Below are positions 9,638-18,375 of a stretch of 64,000 nucleotides of DNA, piece by piece. Each line of letters starts with the position of its first letter. The first letter of the stretch is position 1. The notes under the pieces were generated by a model. That model saw nothing but the letters and a program-made list of their open reading frames with translations. It ran no database searches and was not told where the DNA came from. Origin of the DNA: Hymenobacter elongatus (GTDB lineage: Bacteria; Bacteroidota; Bacteroidia; Cytophagales; Hymenobacteraceae); contig NZ_SRLD01000011.1 of the NCBI RefSeq assembly GCF_004745955.1, forward strand, positions 1-64,000. Direction: 5' to 3'. A program made the translations under genes and the position numbers.

Positions 9638-10201
9638 CTAGTCGGTGAGCTCCGCTTCCGACGAGGGCACCAGCAGCTGAAATGGCGGATGACTCCGGTC
9701 TTTTTCGGAGATAATGCGGGGGTCGAAGGGCCATTGAATCTTAATGGCCGGATCATCCCAGCGCAGCCCCCGCTCCGAGCCGGGGGCGTACTTGGCCGAT
9801 ACCTGGTAGCACACGTCGGTGTCGTCGGCCAGCGTCAGGAAGCCGTGGGCGAAGCGCGCCGGCACAAACAGCATGCGGAAGCTGGAGGCCGTCAGCTCTA
9901 CGCCCAGCCACTGGCCATACGTCGGCGACTCTTCCCGCAGATCCACTATCACGTCGTATATGGCACCGTGCGTACAGCGCACCAGCTTGGTTTCTTCGTA
10001 GGGTGCCAGCTGGTAGTGCATGCCGCGCAGGGTGCCGCGCTGCGGATTGGAGGAGACGTTGGCTTGCAGCGGGGGCATGAGAATGCCATGTTTGGAGAAC
10101 TCGTCTACGCACCAGGAGCGCGCAAAAAAGCCCCGCTCATCGGCCATGCGGTCTACGTCGATAATGAAGGCACCTGGTAATTCGGTCTCGGTGAAAATCA
10201 T
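9638..10201 (-). CDS. rfbC: dTDP-4-dehydrorhamnose 3,5-epimerase family protein (RmlC/RfbC-like)
   Basis: 187 residues, the normal length for the cupin-fold RmlC family. It has the RGMHYQ motif carrying the catalytic histidine, 'VRCTHGAIYDVIVDLR', 'FVPARFAHGFLTL' and a tyrosine in DVCYQVS matching the catalytic Tyr position. RmlC proteins epimerise C3 and/or C5 of 4-keto-6-deoxy nucleotide sugars. As the operon supplies CDP-glucose rather than dTDP-glucose, the likely substrate is a CDP-4-keto-6-deoxy sugar. The symbol reflects the family, not a proven dTDP-rhamnose role: rmlA, rmlB and rmlD are absent from the window. Confidence 0.85.
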   Translation of the reverse strand: MIFTETELPGAFIIDVDRMADERGFFARSWCVDEFSKHGILMPPLQANVSSNPQRGTLRGMHYQLAPYEETKLVRCTHGAIYDVIVDLREESPTYGQWLGVELTASSFRMLFVPARFAHGFLTLADDTDVCYQVSAKYAPGSERGLRWDDPAIKIQWPFDPRIISEKDRSHPPFQLLVPSSEAELTD

Positions 10202-10249
10202 AGCAGGAAAGATGTAGCGGTGGTGGAAATGGGAACGGGTAGGGAGCGG

Positions 10250-11359
10250 TTAGGATAAAGCCATTTCGGCGGGTGCCACCGCGCGGAGAGCGAGGGACGT
10301 GGCAGTAGCAGGCTCGTGCCAACACAGACTGGCATCGAGCTGGCCGATTTCGCGCAGGCTGGTCAGCACCCGCAGGCGCATGAGCTGCGAGGAGCGGAAG
10401 TCGGGGTCCCGGAAGCCCATGCCGAGCAAGCCTTCGTGCAGCTCGGCAATAGTATCGGCGAGCGTGCGCCGGGGCTGGTGGTCGGGAGCAAGCTGGCGAA
10501 ACAGGCTGAAGTCGACGCGGTAGGAGCGCTTATCCGGGGGCGCGCTTAGGTTCAGCTCCACCTCCGTACCGGGTATAGCGGCGGCAATGGCAGCGGCCAA
10601 GTCCTTCACCTGGTAGTTCCATTCTTCTGAACCAGCATTGATGGCCAGGAAAGAACCACCGCAGCCTACGGGTCGGCCAATAGCCCATTCGATGGCGCGG
10701 GCCATATCCTGCACATGAATCAGGGGCCGCCACGGGGTGCCGTCGCTCAGAATGCTGATGCGGCCCGTAGCCACGGCACCAGCCACGAAGTCGTTGACGA
10801 CCAGATCGAGCCGCAGCCGGTCGCTCCAGCCGCAGGCCGTGGCGAAGCGCAGGCAGGTCACCCGGAAATTATCATCGGCCAGCGGCGCCAAATCCTGCTC
10901 GCTCAGCACCTTCGAGCGGGCATAGGCCGTCAGCGGATTCAAGTCCGAGTGCTCCGTTTTGGCTCCTTCGCCCCCGGCTCCATACATGCTGCATGAGCTG
11001 GCAAATACGAAGGCTTTCACACCGGCAGCTTTGGCCCGCCGCGCCAGCCAAATGCCGGCCTGGTGGTTGATTTCCAACGTAACATCCTCGTAGGTTTGCC
11101 CCATTGGGTCATTGGAAATGGCGGCCAGATGCACCACCGCGTCCAGGCCCTGCAACAGCGTGGCCGGCAGGTGGCGCACGTCGCCAAACAATTGACGGTC
11201 GAGACGCGCCTCGGGCAGCCGCTGCGCTCCGGTGAGGCAATGGGCGAAATAAGCCATATCGTACCCAATGAGTTCGGCTTGCGGAAACTGCTGCCGCAGG
11301 TGCCGAACTACGCCCGGCCCAACGTAGCCCATGTTGCCAGTAATCAGGATGCGCTGCAT
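10250..11359 (-). CDS. NAD-dependent epimerase/dehydratase (extended SDR) of the CDP-sugar operon
   Basis: 369 residues. The N-terminal nucleotide-binding motif is TGNMGYVGPGV, followed by 'VVHLAAISNDPMG', an SSCSMYG active-site serine region and YARSK, the catalytic Tyr-X-X-X-Lys. This is the extended SDR fold of nucleotide-sugar epimerases, dehydratases and reductases. It lies 94 bp downstream of the cytidylyltransferase and 48 bp upstream of the RmlC-like gene. It could be the C4 reductase/epimerase of a CDP-deoxysugar pathway. It does not look like CDP-glucose 4,6-dehydratase (RfbG), for which a closer N-terminal match would be expected. Confidence 0.85.
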   Translation of the reverse strand: MQRILITGNMGYVGPGVVRHLRQQFPQAELIGYDMAYFAHCLTGAQRLPEARLDRQLFGDVRHLPATLLQGLDAVVHLAAISNDPMGQTYEDVTLEINHQAGIWLARRAKAAGVKAFVFASSCSMYGAGGEGAKTEHSDLNPLTAYARSKVLSEQDLAPLADDNFRVTCLRFATACGWSDRLRLDLVVNDFVAGAVATGRISILSDGTPWRPLIHVQDMARAIEWAIGRPVGCGGSFLAINAGSEEWNYQVKDLAAAIAAAIPGTEVELNLSAPPDKRSYRVDFSLFRQLAPDHQPRRTLADTIAELHEGLLGMGFRDPDFRSSQLMRLRVLTSLREIGQLDASLCWHEPATATSLALRAVAPAEMALS

Positions 11360-11453
11360 AAAGTTGAGGTCAGAAAGTAAACTTTAGAGTAGAAGCCACC
11401 AGTTGCGCACTACACTCTGGTGCAAAATTTTGCTTGGTCACTTGCCTTGTGCT

Positions 11454-12344
11454 TTAGTCTTTCGGCAGCAAGGTGGGGGCCGCTACGCGCTGCCCAGCCG
11501 GGGCCGTCACGGCCGAGGTCATAATGTGCGTCAGCACCGGGTCGATGGAGGCAGTTTCGGCCGCCGTATCCCATATTTTCCAGCGGGCTTTGCCGGCGCT
11601 CCACATTTCCTCCAGCATGTTCCGGTCGCGCAGCGTATCCATGGGCTGCCAGAAGCCGGTGTGGCGGTAGGCGGCTAGCTTGCCAGCGGCGGCGAGGCGC
11701 TCCAGCGGCGCTTTTTCCCACACCGTGCTGTCGTCCTCGATATAATCGAACACCTCTGGTTCCAGCACGAAGAATCCGCCGTTTATCCAGGGCGTTTCGC
11801 CACCCTCGGGCTTCTCGGTGAAGCTGTTGATTCGGCTGGCCTCATCGGTGAGCGAAAACACCCCGAAGCGGCCCGGCTGGCGCACTGCCGTGAGGGTAGC
11901 CAGCGCCCCTTGCTGCTGATGGTACTGGATGGCGGCCCGAATATCGACGTCGCCGACACCATCGCCGTAGGTCAGGCAGAAGGCTTCATTGTCCAAGTGC
12001 TCGCGCACCCGCCGCAGGCGGCCCCCAGTCATCGTTTCCTGCCCGGTGTCGACCAAAGTCACGGTCCAGGGCTCGGCATTGCTGCGATGAATCTGCATCT
12101 CGTTCCGGTCCATACGAAATGTCACATCGGAATTATGTAGAAAATAGTCGGAGAAATACTGTTTTATCATATAACCCTTATAGCCGCAGCAAATCACGAA
12201 GTCGCGAATGCCGTGGTGGGCATATATTTTCATGATGTGCCACAGGATAGGCCGGCCGCCTACTTCTACCATTGGTTTGGGCCGTACGCCGCTTTCTTCG
12301 CTAATACGAGTGCCGTAGCCACCCGCCAGTATAACTGCTTTCAT
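11454..12344 (-). CDS. rfbF: Glucose-1-phosphate cytidylyltransferase
   Basis: 296 residues. It starts [19 protein letters not shown], the nucleotidyltransferase signature, followed by [19 protein letters not shown] and '[10 protein letters not shown]', all typical of RfbF. The enzyme makes CDP-glucose from CTP and glucose 1-phosphate, the first committed step to CDP-3,6-dideoxy and branched sugars of surface polysaccharides. It is the first gene of a five-gene minus-strand run ending at 6889. An AT-rich promoter-like region precedes it. No rfbG or rfbH homologue is present in the window. Confidence 0.93.
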   Translation of the reverse strand: MKAVILAGGYGTRISEESGVRPKPMVEVGGRPILWHIMKIYAHHGIRDFVICCGYKGYMIKQYFSDYFLHNSDVTFRMDRNEMQIHRSNAEPWTVTLVDTGQETMTGGRLRRVREHLDNEAFCLTYGDGVGDVDIRAAIQYHQQQGALATLTAVRQPGRFGVFSLTDEASRINSFTEKPEGGETPWINGGFFVLEPEVFDYIEDDSTVWEKAPLERLAAAGKLAAYRHTGFWQPMDTLRDRNMLEEMWSAGKARWKIWDTAAETASIDPVLTHIMTSAVTAPAGQRVAAPTLLPKD

Positions 12345-12673
12345 AGGTGCGCGTGTTGGTTGAATTCAAGACAAGAAGAGAGAAGGAAGAGAAGACGATG
12401 AAACCCGCAGCCTACAGCCTGCGCGCTACTCTTTAGGTATCGAAATATAGTCTATATTGTAATATTAACAATAAAAATTAGTATAATTTTTTAATAAAAA
12501 TCAACTATAAATCAACATTATCCTGTTAGACAGAAAACAGAACAGCTCCGCCCTACCTGGACAGAGTGGGCACAAGACTGCAGGCCACGCGAGGCGGGGA
12601 AGCTATGGGTAGAGCAGAAAGTTGTGTAGCCCAGAGTGCCTCACTAGGACAATGCTCCATCGCACGAGAGCAC
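12345..12673. other. AT-rich intergenic region upstream of the CDP-sugar operon
   Basis: Positions about 12440-12530 are strikingly A/T-rich compared with the flanking genes. No ORF was recognised. The stretch probably contains the promoter of the rfbF operon and the 3' flank of the GT26 gene at 12674. Confidence 0.4.
12473..12504 (-). promoter_or_regulatory. Candidate promoter of the rfbF operon
   Basis: On the minus strand TTGA (12501-12504) and TAATTTTT (12473-12480) are 20 bp apart. This approximates the Bacteroidetes TTTG / TAnnTTTG arrangement with one mismatch in each box. The predicted leader is about 120 nt. Confidence 0.33.
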
Positions 12674-13444
12674 TCAGGCGGCGCTATGGGGCCGACCAGC
12701 CATATATCCCAGGGCACGCCGCCCAATCAGGTAGACAAACCGGGTATTAGTATGCAGGTAGCGGCGCCACAGCCGCCGCGGCTCCAGCCACAGGCGGTAG
12801 GCCCACTCCAGCCACAGTTGGCGCGCCCAGCGCGGCAGGCGCGGCTCCAGCCCGGCATACACCGGAAAAGCCTGCCCAACGCCAAGCATACAGCTACGGA
12901 TGCGGCCCCGGTGCGCGGCCATCCAGCGCTCCTGGCGCGGGCAGCCCAGCGCCACGAACAGCAAATCAGGGTCGGCGGCGGCAATAGCGGCTGTTTCGGC
13001 CGCATCTTCTTCGGGAGTAAGCGCCCGGAAAGGCGGCGAACAGGTGCCGGCAATACGCAAGGCTGGCAACTCACGCCGGGCCCGCGCTACCATTGCAGCC
13101 AGCACCTCGTCGGTGGTGCCGTAGAAATAAACGGACTGCCCCCGGCGGGCGGCCTCGGTGAGTAGTGCGGGCAGCAGATCCATGCCGGCCACGCGCGCCT
13201 GGCGCTGCCCATGAAACAGCCCAATTGCCGCCGCTACGGGGCTGCCATCAGGCACCACCACGTCGGCCTCATCCAGCACCCGCCTAAAATCGGGGTCGTG
13301 GTGCGCTTCTACCAGCATGTGCACGTTGGCGCAGCACACATACGCCGAGGAGCGGGCCGCCCCCAAATCCAGAATAGCACCCACGAACTCAGCAAAGGTT
13401 CCGGTCGAAATCCACGAATCCAACACAGGTCGTTTGGGTAGCAT
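12674..13444 (-). CDS. WecG/TagA/CpsF family glycosyltransferase (GT26)
   Basis: 256 residues. It contains the family hallmarks VCCANVHMLVEA, VVPDGSPVAAAIG (acidic catalytic region), 'VYFYGTTDEVLAAM' and 'LFVALGCPRQERWMA'. GT26 enzymes add the second sugar (for example ManNAcA, ManNAc or glucose) to a polyprenyl-diphosphate-linked acceptor at the membrane. The next gene upstream encodes the initiating glycosylphosphotransferase, which fits consecutive steps in repeat-unit assembly. A terminator-like structure separates the two, so they may be transcribed independently. The C-terminus is basic and Trp/Arg rich, suitable for membrane association. Confidence 0.88.
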   Translation of the reverse strand: MLPKRPVLDSWISTGTFAEFVGAILDLGAARSSAYVCCANVHMLVEAHHDPDFRRVLDEADVVVPDGSPVAAAIGLFHGQRQARVAGMDLLPALLTEAARRGQSVYFYGTTDEVLAAMVARARRELPALRIAGTCSPPFRALTPEEDAAETAAIAAADPDLLFVALGCPRQERWMAAHRGRIRSCMLGVGQAFPVYAGLEPRLPRWARQLWLEWAYRLWLEPRRLWRRYLHTNTRFVYLIGRRALGYMAGRPHSAA

Positions 13445-13463
13445 AGCGGGTAGGCAAAACGGA

Positions 13464-13540
13464 TAAAAAAATAGGGAGGGTTTGGGAGCAGTCCGTCAAC
13501 TTGGTCTAACGGACCCTGGCTTCCGAGGCTGCTCCCTCCC
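13464..13540 (-). terminator. Probable terminator after the glycosylphosphotransferase gene
   Basis: Arms GGGAGCAG (13484-13491) and CTGCTCCC (13529-13536) enclose a second pairing (TCCGT with ACGGA). On the minus strand a T-rich tract (13464-13472) follows within 15 bp. It lies between the stop at 13610 and the next gene start at 13444. Confidence 0.5.
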
Positions 13541-13609
13541 CCTCCCCTTTTTCGGGCTCAGACAAAGGCATTCAACTAGTGCTGCCCCCTATGGGCAGCG
13601 CGCACAGGC

Positions 13610-15007
13610 TTAGTAGGCGTTTTTCTCGCCCCGAATCATGTTCCAGACGGTTTGCCAGATTATTTTCATATCCAGCCCAAACGTCCAGGTTTCCATGTAT
13701 TTCAGGTCATATTCCACCCTTTTGCGCATGGCCTGCGGAGCCCGGGTTTCGCCCCGATACCCATTGACCTGCGCATACCCCGTGATGCCGGGCGTAACGG
13801 CGTGGCGCATCTGGTAGGTGCGGATGTGCTTGGAATATTCCTCGAGCTGAGAAATCATGTTGGGCCGGGGGCCCACTACCGACATGTGCCCCAGAAAAAC
13901 GTTGAAAAACTGCGGCAGCTCGTCGAGGTTGTATTTGCGCAGATAGCGGCCTATCCGGGTGATACGTGGGTCGGCAAAGGTGGCTTGTAGCTCGGCCTGG
14001 CCGTGGCTGGCACTCATGGTGCGGAGCTTGAAGCAAGGAAAAAGCTCGTTGCGCTTGCCGGGGCGCATTTGCTTGAAGAAAACGGGCCCACGCGAATCGA
14101 GCTTAATAAGCAGCGCCAGCAGCGGCAGCACGATGGGGAAAGCCAGCAGGATAACGGCCAGCGAAAAGCCAATATCGAACACCCGCTTCAGCACCTGGTT
14201 GGTGCGGATGCCCAGAGGCTGGTGCCGAATGGTGAGGATGGGCAGGTGGTCGTAGAAGTACACGTTGACCTCGCGGCGGACCGTGCCCCGAAAGTCAGGA
14301 ACGATGCGGAAGGACAGGAAATGGTCGTCGGCAAACTGCGACAACTCCTCAATCAGCTCGTGGCGGTCGAGGGGCAGGGTAAAGTAGATTTCATCAACCT
14401 GAGTACGCAGGCAGTAGTCACGCAGGTCGGCGAGGCCGCCGCGCACGAACGAGCGGAGGCTATCGGCCACGGGCTCATCAGCAAAGAACCCCTGAAACTG
14501 GTTGCCAATAGGATCGTGCGAGCCCAGAAACCGGTACAGCTCCTGTCCGCTTTCACCGGCCCCCACGATGATGAACCGACTATGTGCCCGGGTAATGTGC
14601 TGGTGGTAGGCCCGGTAGCAGAAGGTCAGAAAAAAGCGCCCGCCCACGACTCCGGTCACCGAGAAGCTATAGACGGCGAAGATGTAGCGTAGCGGCAGCC
14701 AATCCAGGTCGAGCATCAGAATCACGGCCAGCATAATGCTGGCATGCAGCAAGAAGGTGCGCATCAGATAGAGCAGCTTCTCGGGGTAAGTAATCAGCTT
14801 ATCGACCCGATAGATGTTGGCAAACTGCCCCGAGAGCAGCCACCAGAGCAGCCCAAAGATGACGAAGCAGAAAGGATAATAGCCCGCGAAGTGCCAGTTT
14901 CCGAGCAGCATACGGCTCGCCAATCGAAATGCGCCCAGAATAAGCAGCACATCGATTACGGGAAGAACTAGGCGTGAAGCGTCTGAGTAATGTCTGTACC
15001 GTTCCAT
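13610..15007 (-). CDS. Polyprenyl-phosphate glucose phosphotransferase (WcaJ/PssY type)
   Basis: 465 residues. The N-terminal half has four to five hydrophobic segments, then a CoA-binding-like Rossmann domain (FIIVGAGESGQELYRFLG near residue 145). The C-terminal bacterial sugar transferase domain carries KRVFDIGFSLAVILLAFPIV, 'FKQMRPGKRNELFPCFKLRTM', YLRKYNLDELPQFFNVFLG and MSVVGPRPNM. These enzymes transfer a sugar 1-phosphate, usually glucose or galactose, to undecaprenyl phosphate to start exopolysaccharide or capsule repeat units. Full family length, with both the N-terminal membrane and catalytic parts present. It probably initiates the glycan for which the downstream CDP-sugar operon supplies a donor. 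Confidence 0.9.
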   Translation of the reverse strand: MERYRHYSDASRLVLPVIDVLLILGAFRLASRMLLGNWHFAGYYPFCFVIFGLLWWLLSGQFANIYRVDKLITYPEKLLYLMRTFLLHASIMLAVILMLDLDWLPLRYIFAVYSFSVTGVVGGRFFLTFCYRAYHQHITRAHSRFIIVGAGESGQELYRFLGSHDPIGNQFQGFFADEPVADSLRSFVRGGLADLRDYCLRTQVDEIYFTLPLDRHELIEELSQFADDHFLSFRIVPDFRGTVRREVNVYFYDHLPILTIRHQPLGIRTNQVLKRVFDIGFSLAVILLAFPIVLPLLALLIKLDSRGPVFFKQMRPGKRNELFPCFKLRTMSASHGQAELQATFADPRITRIGRYLRKYNLDELPQFFNVFLGHMSVVGPRPNMISQLEEYSKHIRTYQMRHAVTPGITGYAQVNGYRGETRAPQAMRKRVEYDLKYMETWTFGLDMKIIWQTVWNMIRGEKNAY

Positions 15008-15230
15008 ATACGACGGGTAAGTAAGGCTGAATAGGCAGTGAACCTGCAGTGGGAGCAGCGTTCAGGAGGTTATTGAAACAAAGAAAACATAAATTATGCT
15101 TTAAACAATATTAAATATCACTTTTATTTTAAATACAGCTCTACAAACCTGTACACAGGTATTAATCAAACATTTAATTGTCTTAAGCAACCTCAACTTA
15201 GCATGTACTGCTATCGAATGTATGGCGCAG
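15008..15230. other. AT-rich intergenic region
   Basis: No gene is seen. Positions about 15085-15180 are A/T-rich (TTAAACAATATTAAATATCA and similar), lying upstream of the minus-strand glycosylphosphotransferase gene. It probably includes that gene's promoter. Confidence 0.35.
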
Positions 15231-15278
15231 AAAAGAGGGCTTCGTACTGCTTGTGGTTAGCAAGCAGTACGAAGCCCT
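15231..15278 (-). terminator. Strong hairpin terminator of the preA gene
   Basis: A perfect 18-bp stem (15236-15253 with 15261-15278) closes a 7-nt loop. On the minus strand it is followed by CTTTT. It lies 32 bp downstream of the preA stop codon. Confidence 0.7.
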
Positions 15279-15309
15279 TAAATATCAACGACATATGTTT
15301 TATCTTATC

Positions 15310-16728
15310 CTACTCACTCCCCCCTGCCCCATGTGGTGCAGGCTCTAAAGCCGTAGCCGACTCGGCATATTGCCGGGCCTTACCGGGCAGCGTTTTATGC
15401 TTTTCCTTGTTGAGGGCGGCTGCGGGCTCAGGCACCCAGTGGTGGCGGCCGCCAGCGCGCTCGTCGTTGAATTCCGTCGGAATGGTGCCCGCCGCGGTGC
15501 GTTCCTTCCACGTGAGCTGCTCGCTGCCATCGTCGCGGCGGTCCATCGTGATGCAGTCCTCTACGGGGCATACCAGGGAGCACAGGTTGCAGCCCACGCA
15601 GTTGTCCTCAATAATTTCGGGGACGCGCGTGCCCGCATTCAGCCTGATGGCCTGGTGGGCACCATCTTCGCAGGCCGTGTAGCAGAGCTGGCAACCGATG
15701 CACTTTTCCTCGTGGATAGTGGCCGTTACCTTGTATTTCAGGTTCAGATCTTCCCAGTGCTTCACATTTGGCAGCGCCTTGCCCACCATGTCGTAGATGG
15801 TGTGAAAGCCTTTTTCCTTCATATACTGCTCCAGGCCGCTGGTCATTTCCCGAATGATGCCGAAGCCAAAGTGCATGGCCGCCGTGCACACCTGCACCGA
15901 CGATGCGCCGAGCAAGATATGCTCTACCGCGTCGCGCCAGTTTTCGATGCCGCCGATGCCGGAAATAGGCAGGCGCACATCGGGGTGCTGGGCGCAGTTT
16001 TTCACCATGTTCAGGGCAATGGGCTTCACGGCCGGGCCGCAATAGCCGCCGTTGGAGCCCTTACCGTCCACAATCGGGTAGGGCGCGAACAAATCCAGAT
16101 CTACGCCCACGATGCTCTGAATGGTATTGATGAGCGAAATGGCATCGGCCCCACCGCGCCGGGCAGCCATGGCAGGCTCGGTGATGTCGGAAATATTGGG
16201 CGTGAGCTTCACGATAACCGGAATGCGGGCCACTTCCATCACCCATTCCACAATGGTTTGGAGCACTGCCGGCTCCTGCCCCACCGCCGAGCCCATGCCC
16301 CGCTCGCACATGCCATGCGGACAGCCAAAGTTCAGCTCAATTCCGTCGGAGCCGGCATTCTGCACGTCGCGCACGATGTCGTGCCACTCCTGGCGGCTTT
16401 GCACCATGAGCGAAGCAATGACGGCATGGTGCGGAAAGCGCTTTTTCACTTCCTCGATTTCGCGTAGGTTATCGGAAAGCGGCCGGTCCGAAATCAGCTC
16501 GATATTGTTGAAGCCGACCATGCGCTTATCCCGGTAGTTCATGCTGCCGTAGCGGCTCGATACGTTCACGACGGGCACGCCCAGCGTCTTCCACACCGCG
16601 CCGCCCCAGCCCGCGTCGAAGGCTTTCATCACCTGGTAGCCCGAGTTGGTGGGCGGTGCCGAAGCCAGCCAGAACGGGTTAGGCGACTTTATTCCGGCAA
16701 AATTTATGGAGAGGTCTGGCATAGCCAT
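15310..16728 (-). CDS. preA: NAD-dependent dihydropyrimidine dehydrogenase, PreA subunit
   Basis: 472 residues. The N-terminal part is a dihydroorotate-dehydrogenase-like TIM barrel binding FMN (NFAGIKSPNPFWLASAPPTN, ELNFGCPHGMCERGMG with an active-site Cys, VKLTPN). The C-terminal part carries two 4Fe-4S clusters, CIGCQLCYTACEDG and CVGCNLCSLVCPVEDC. PreA reduces uracil and thymine to the 5,6-dihydro forms, the first step of the reductive pathway, with electrons from NADH delivered by PreT. The preT gene lies immediately upstream on the same strand, separated by a MITE-like repeat. Length matches the family; the C-terminal ~40 residues after the second cluster are polar and variable. Confidence 0.93.
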   Translation of the reverse strand: MAMPDLSINFAGIKSPNPFWLASAPPTNSGYQVMKAFDAGWGGAVWKTLGVPVVNVSSRYGSMNYRDKRMVGFNNIELISDRPLSDNLREIEEVKKRFPHHAVIASLMVQSRQEWHDIVRDVQNAGSDGIELNFGCPHGMCERGMGSAVGQEPAVLQTIVEWVMEVARIPVIVKLTPNISDITEPAMAARRGGADAISLINTIQSIVGVDLDLFAPYPIVDGKGSNGGYCGPAVKPIALNMVKNCAQHPDVRLPISGIGGIENWRDAVEHILLGASSVQVCTAAMHFGFGIIREMTSGLEQYMKEKGFHTIYDMVGKALPNVKHWEDLNLKYKVTATIHEEKCIGCQLCYTACEDGAHQAIRLNAGTRVPEIIEDNCVGCNLCSLVCPVEDCITMDRRDDGSEQLTWKERTAAGTIPTEFNDERAGGRHHWVPEPAAALNKEKHKTLPGKARQYAESATALEPAPHGAGGSE

Positions 16729-16762
16729 GTATTCGGTTTGGTGGGGTAGAAGCTACAAGCTA

Positions 16763-16900
16763 GTCTAGTTTCCCCCTTCAGATGATGAGGGGCCAGGGGT
16801 GGTTGACAATCGTTGAACGACTTTCTGGCATTAGCTCTAAAAATCGTTCTGCGGAGTCACCCCCCCCTAGTCCCTCCTCATCTGAGGAGGGGAACTAGAC
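16763..16900. repeat. MITE-like inverted repeat, copy A
   Basis: This 138-bp element lies between preA and preT. Its ends are GTCTAGTT (16763-16770) and AACTAGAC (16893-16900), continuing inward into a CCCCTCCTCATCTGAGGAGGGG-type palindrome. The core TCGTTGAACGACTTTCTGGC and following bases are nearly identical to copy B at 19306-19449. It has no coding capacity. The terminal inverted repeats and the short length suggest a non-autonomous mobile element. Confidence 0.75.
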
Positions 16901-16912
16901 CAGCTTTTAGCC

Positions 16913-18247
16913 TTAGTCTTTCGTCTTTGTCAGATACTCGTGAATGCCGCGGGCGGCAGCTTTGGCTTCGGACGAGGCATTTACTACTTCGGCCCCACCG
17001 TTGCGGGCATCACCGGAGGTGAAGTACCGGGGGTTGGTGGTCTGGCCGGTGCGCTCATCGGCTACGATACGCCCTTTGTCGTCCAGACGTAGTCCCGGAA
17101 TCAGGGCCAGAAGCTGCGTCTGTTTGGCTTGGCCAGTGGCTTTAATTACCATGTCGCAAGGCGCTACGAACTCGCTGCCGGGCACGGTGCGCACCTGCCC
17201 GTTCAGGGTGGCGGTGCGCACGAACTTCACGCCTTCCACCTTGCCGTTGCCCACTATTTCGACCGGAGCCACGTTGAACAAACCCTTTACGCCCACACCC
17301 TTGGCTAGATCGTACTCGAAGTCGTAGGCGCCCATTTCTTCCTTGCCGCGCCGGTAGGCCAGCACCACGTCCTCCGCGCCCATCCGGGCCGCTTCCGACG
17401 CCGCATCCATGGCAGTATTGCCGCCGCCCAGCACAATTACGCGGCGGCCCACGGCGGTGTGGTGGTGGCGCTGGCGCAGCTGCTCGATAAACTCGACTGC
17501 GCCTACGCAGTTGCTACGCTCCTCGCCGGGCAGTTGCAGCGCGTTGGTCGGCCCCAAACCGATACCCAAGAATATGACATCGTAGGATGCCTCCAGCGCC
17601 TCCAGCTCGCGGCGCGAGCTAATTGGCTGGTTGTAGTGCACCCGGTAGCCGAACTGCCCTTCCAGATACGCCATTTCGGCCAGCACTTCCTCGTTCGTGA
17701 TTTTGTAGGGAGCCACGCCATACACCGTCAGGCCGGAAGGTTGGTCTTTGGCTTCAAACACATCTACCTCATAGCCCAGGCTCCGCAGCTCGCAGGCAGC
17801 GGAAATGCCCGCTGGCCCGGCCCCAATAACCGCGACTTTGCGGCCATTGGCGGGGCCCGGACCAAATAGCTGCTTGTCTTGCTCGATGGCCTCACGCGTG
17901 GCGAAGCTCTGCAGCCGCCCGATTTCAATAGGCTTCACCTCCTGCAGGTTATACACGCAAGCACCCTCGCAGAGCACTTCGGTGGGGCACACTTTGCCGC
18001 AGGCATTGCCGAAGTAGTTGGCTTCGTAAATGGTGCGGGCCGCCCCGGTCGTGTTGCCGGTATTTATCTGCCGAATGAACTGGGGAATATCGATGCCGGA
18101 GGGGCAGGCATTGATGCAGGGCGCATCGAAACAGAACAGGCAGCGCGAGCTTTCAAACAGCGCCTCGGAGGTGTTCATCCGGGGCTTGATCTGGGCAAAA
18201 TTCGCGTGAAATTCTGGCTCGGAAGTGGGAGTTTGGTACTCGGCCAT
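16913..18247 (-). CDS. preT: NAD(P)-dependent dihydropyrimidine dehydrogenase, PreT subunit (glutamate-synthase beta-like)
   Basis: 444 residues. The N-terminal region has Fe-S ligand cysteines in CLFCFDAPCINACPSGIDIP and NACGKVCPTEVLCEGACVYN. Two Rossmann motifs follow: KVAVIGAGPAGISAACEL (FAD) and RVIVLGGGNTAMDAASEA (NAD). The protein ends with FTSGDARNGGAEVVNASSEA, the GD motif of the family. PreT takes electrons from NADH to PreA. The gene is upstream of preA on the same strand and is followed upstream by the beta-ureidopropionase gene, consistent with one pathway unit. The length is slightly above Escherichia coli PreT because of the N-terminal extension. Confidence 0.9.
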   Translation of the reverse strand: MAEYQTPTSEPEFHANFAQIKPRMNTSEALFESSRCLFCFDAPCINACPSGIDIPQFIRQINTGNTTGAARTIYEANYFGNACGKVCPTEVLCEGACVYNLQEVKPIEIGRLQSFATREAIEQDKQLFGPGPANGRKVAVIGAGPAGISAACELRSLGYEVDVFEAKDQPSGLTVYGVAPYKITNEEVLAEMAYLEGQFGYRVHYNQPISSRRELEALEASYDVIFLGIGLGPTNALQLPGEERSNCVGAVEFIEQLRQRHHHTAVGRRVIVLGGGNTAMDAASEAARMGAEDVVLAYRRGKEEMGAYDFEYDLAKGVGVKGLFNVAPVEIVGNGKVEGVKFVRTATLNGQVRTVPGSEFVAPCDMVIKATGQAKQTQLLALIPGLRLDDKGRIVADERTGQTTNPRYFTSGDARNGGAEVVNASSEAKAAARGIHEYLTKTKD

Positions 18248-18375
18248 GGTAATGGTACTAAGGGAGAGGGTAACAGTGTGGCTATAGCAAGGGGAAAGGG
18301 CAGGTTGAAAAACCAGGGGCCCTGCCCGACCGGGACCCGATCAGGCAGGACGTGCTGAGCAAAGCTGACAGCTGC

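Noticed and set aside
9638..12344. dTDP-rhamnose (rml) operon
   Set aside because: The nucleotidyltransferase is RfbF-like (CTP-using), not RmlA. RmlB and RmlD are not present.
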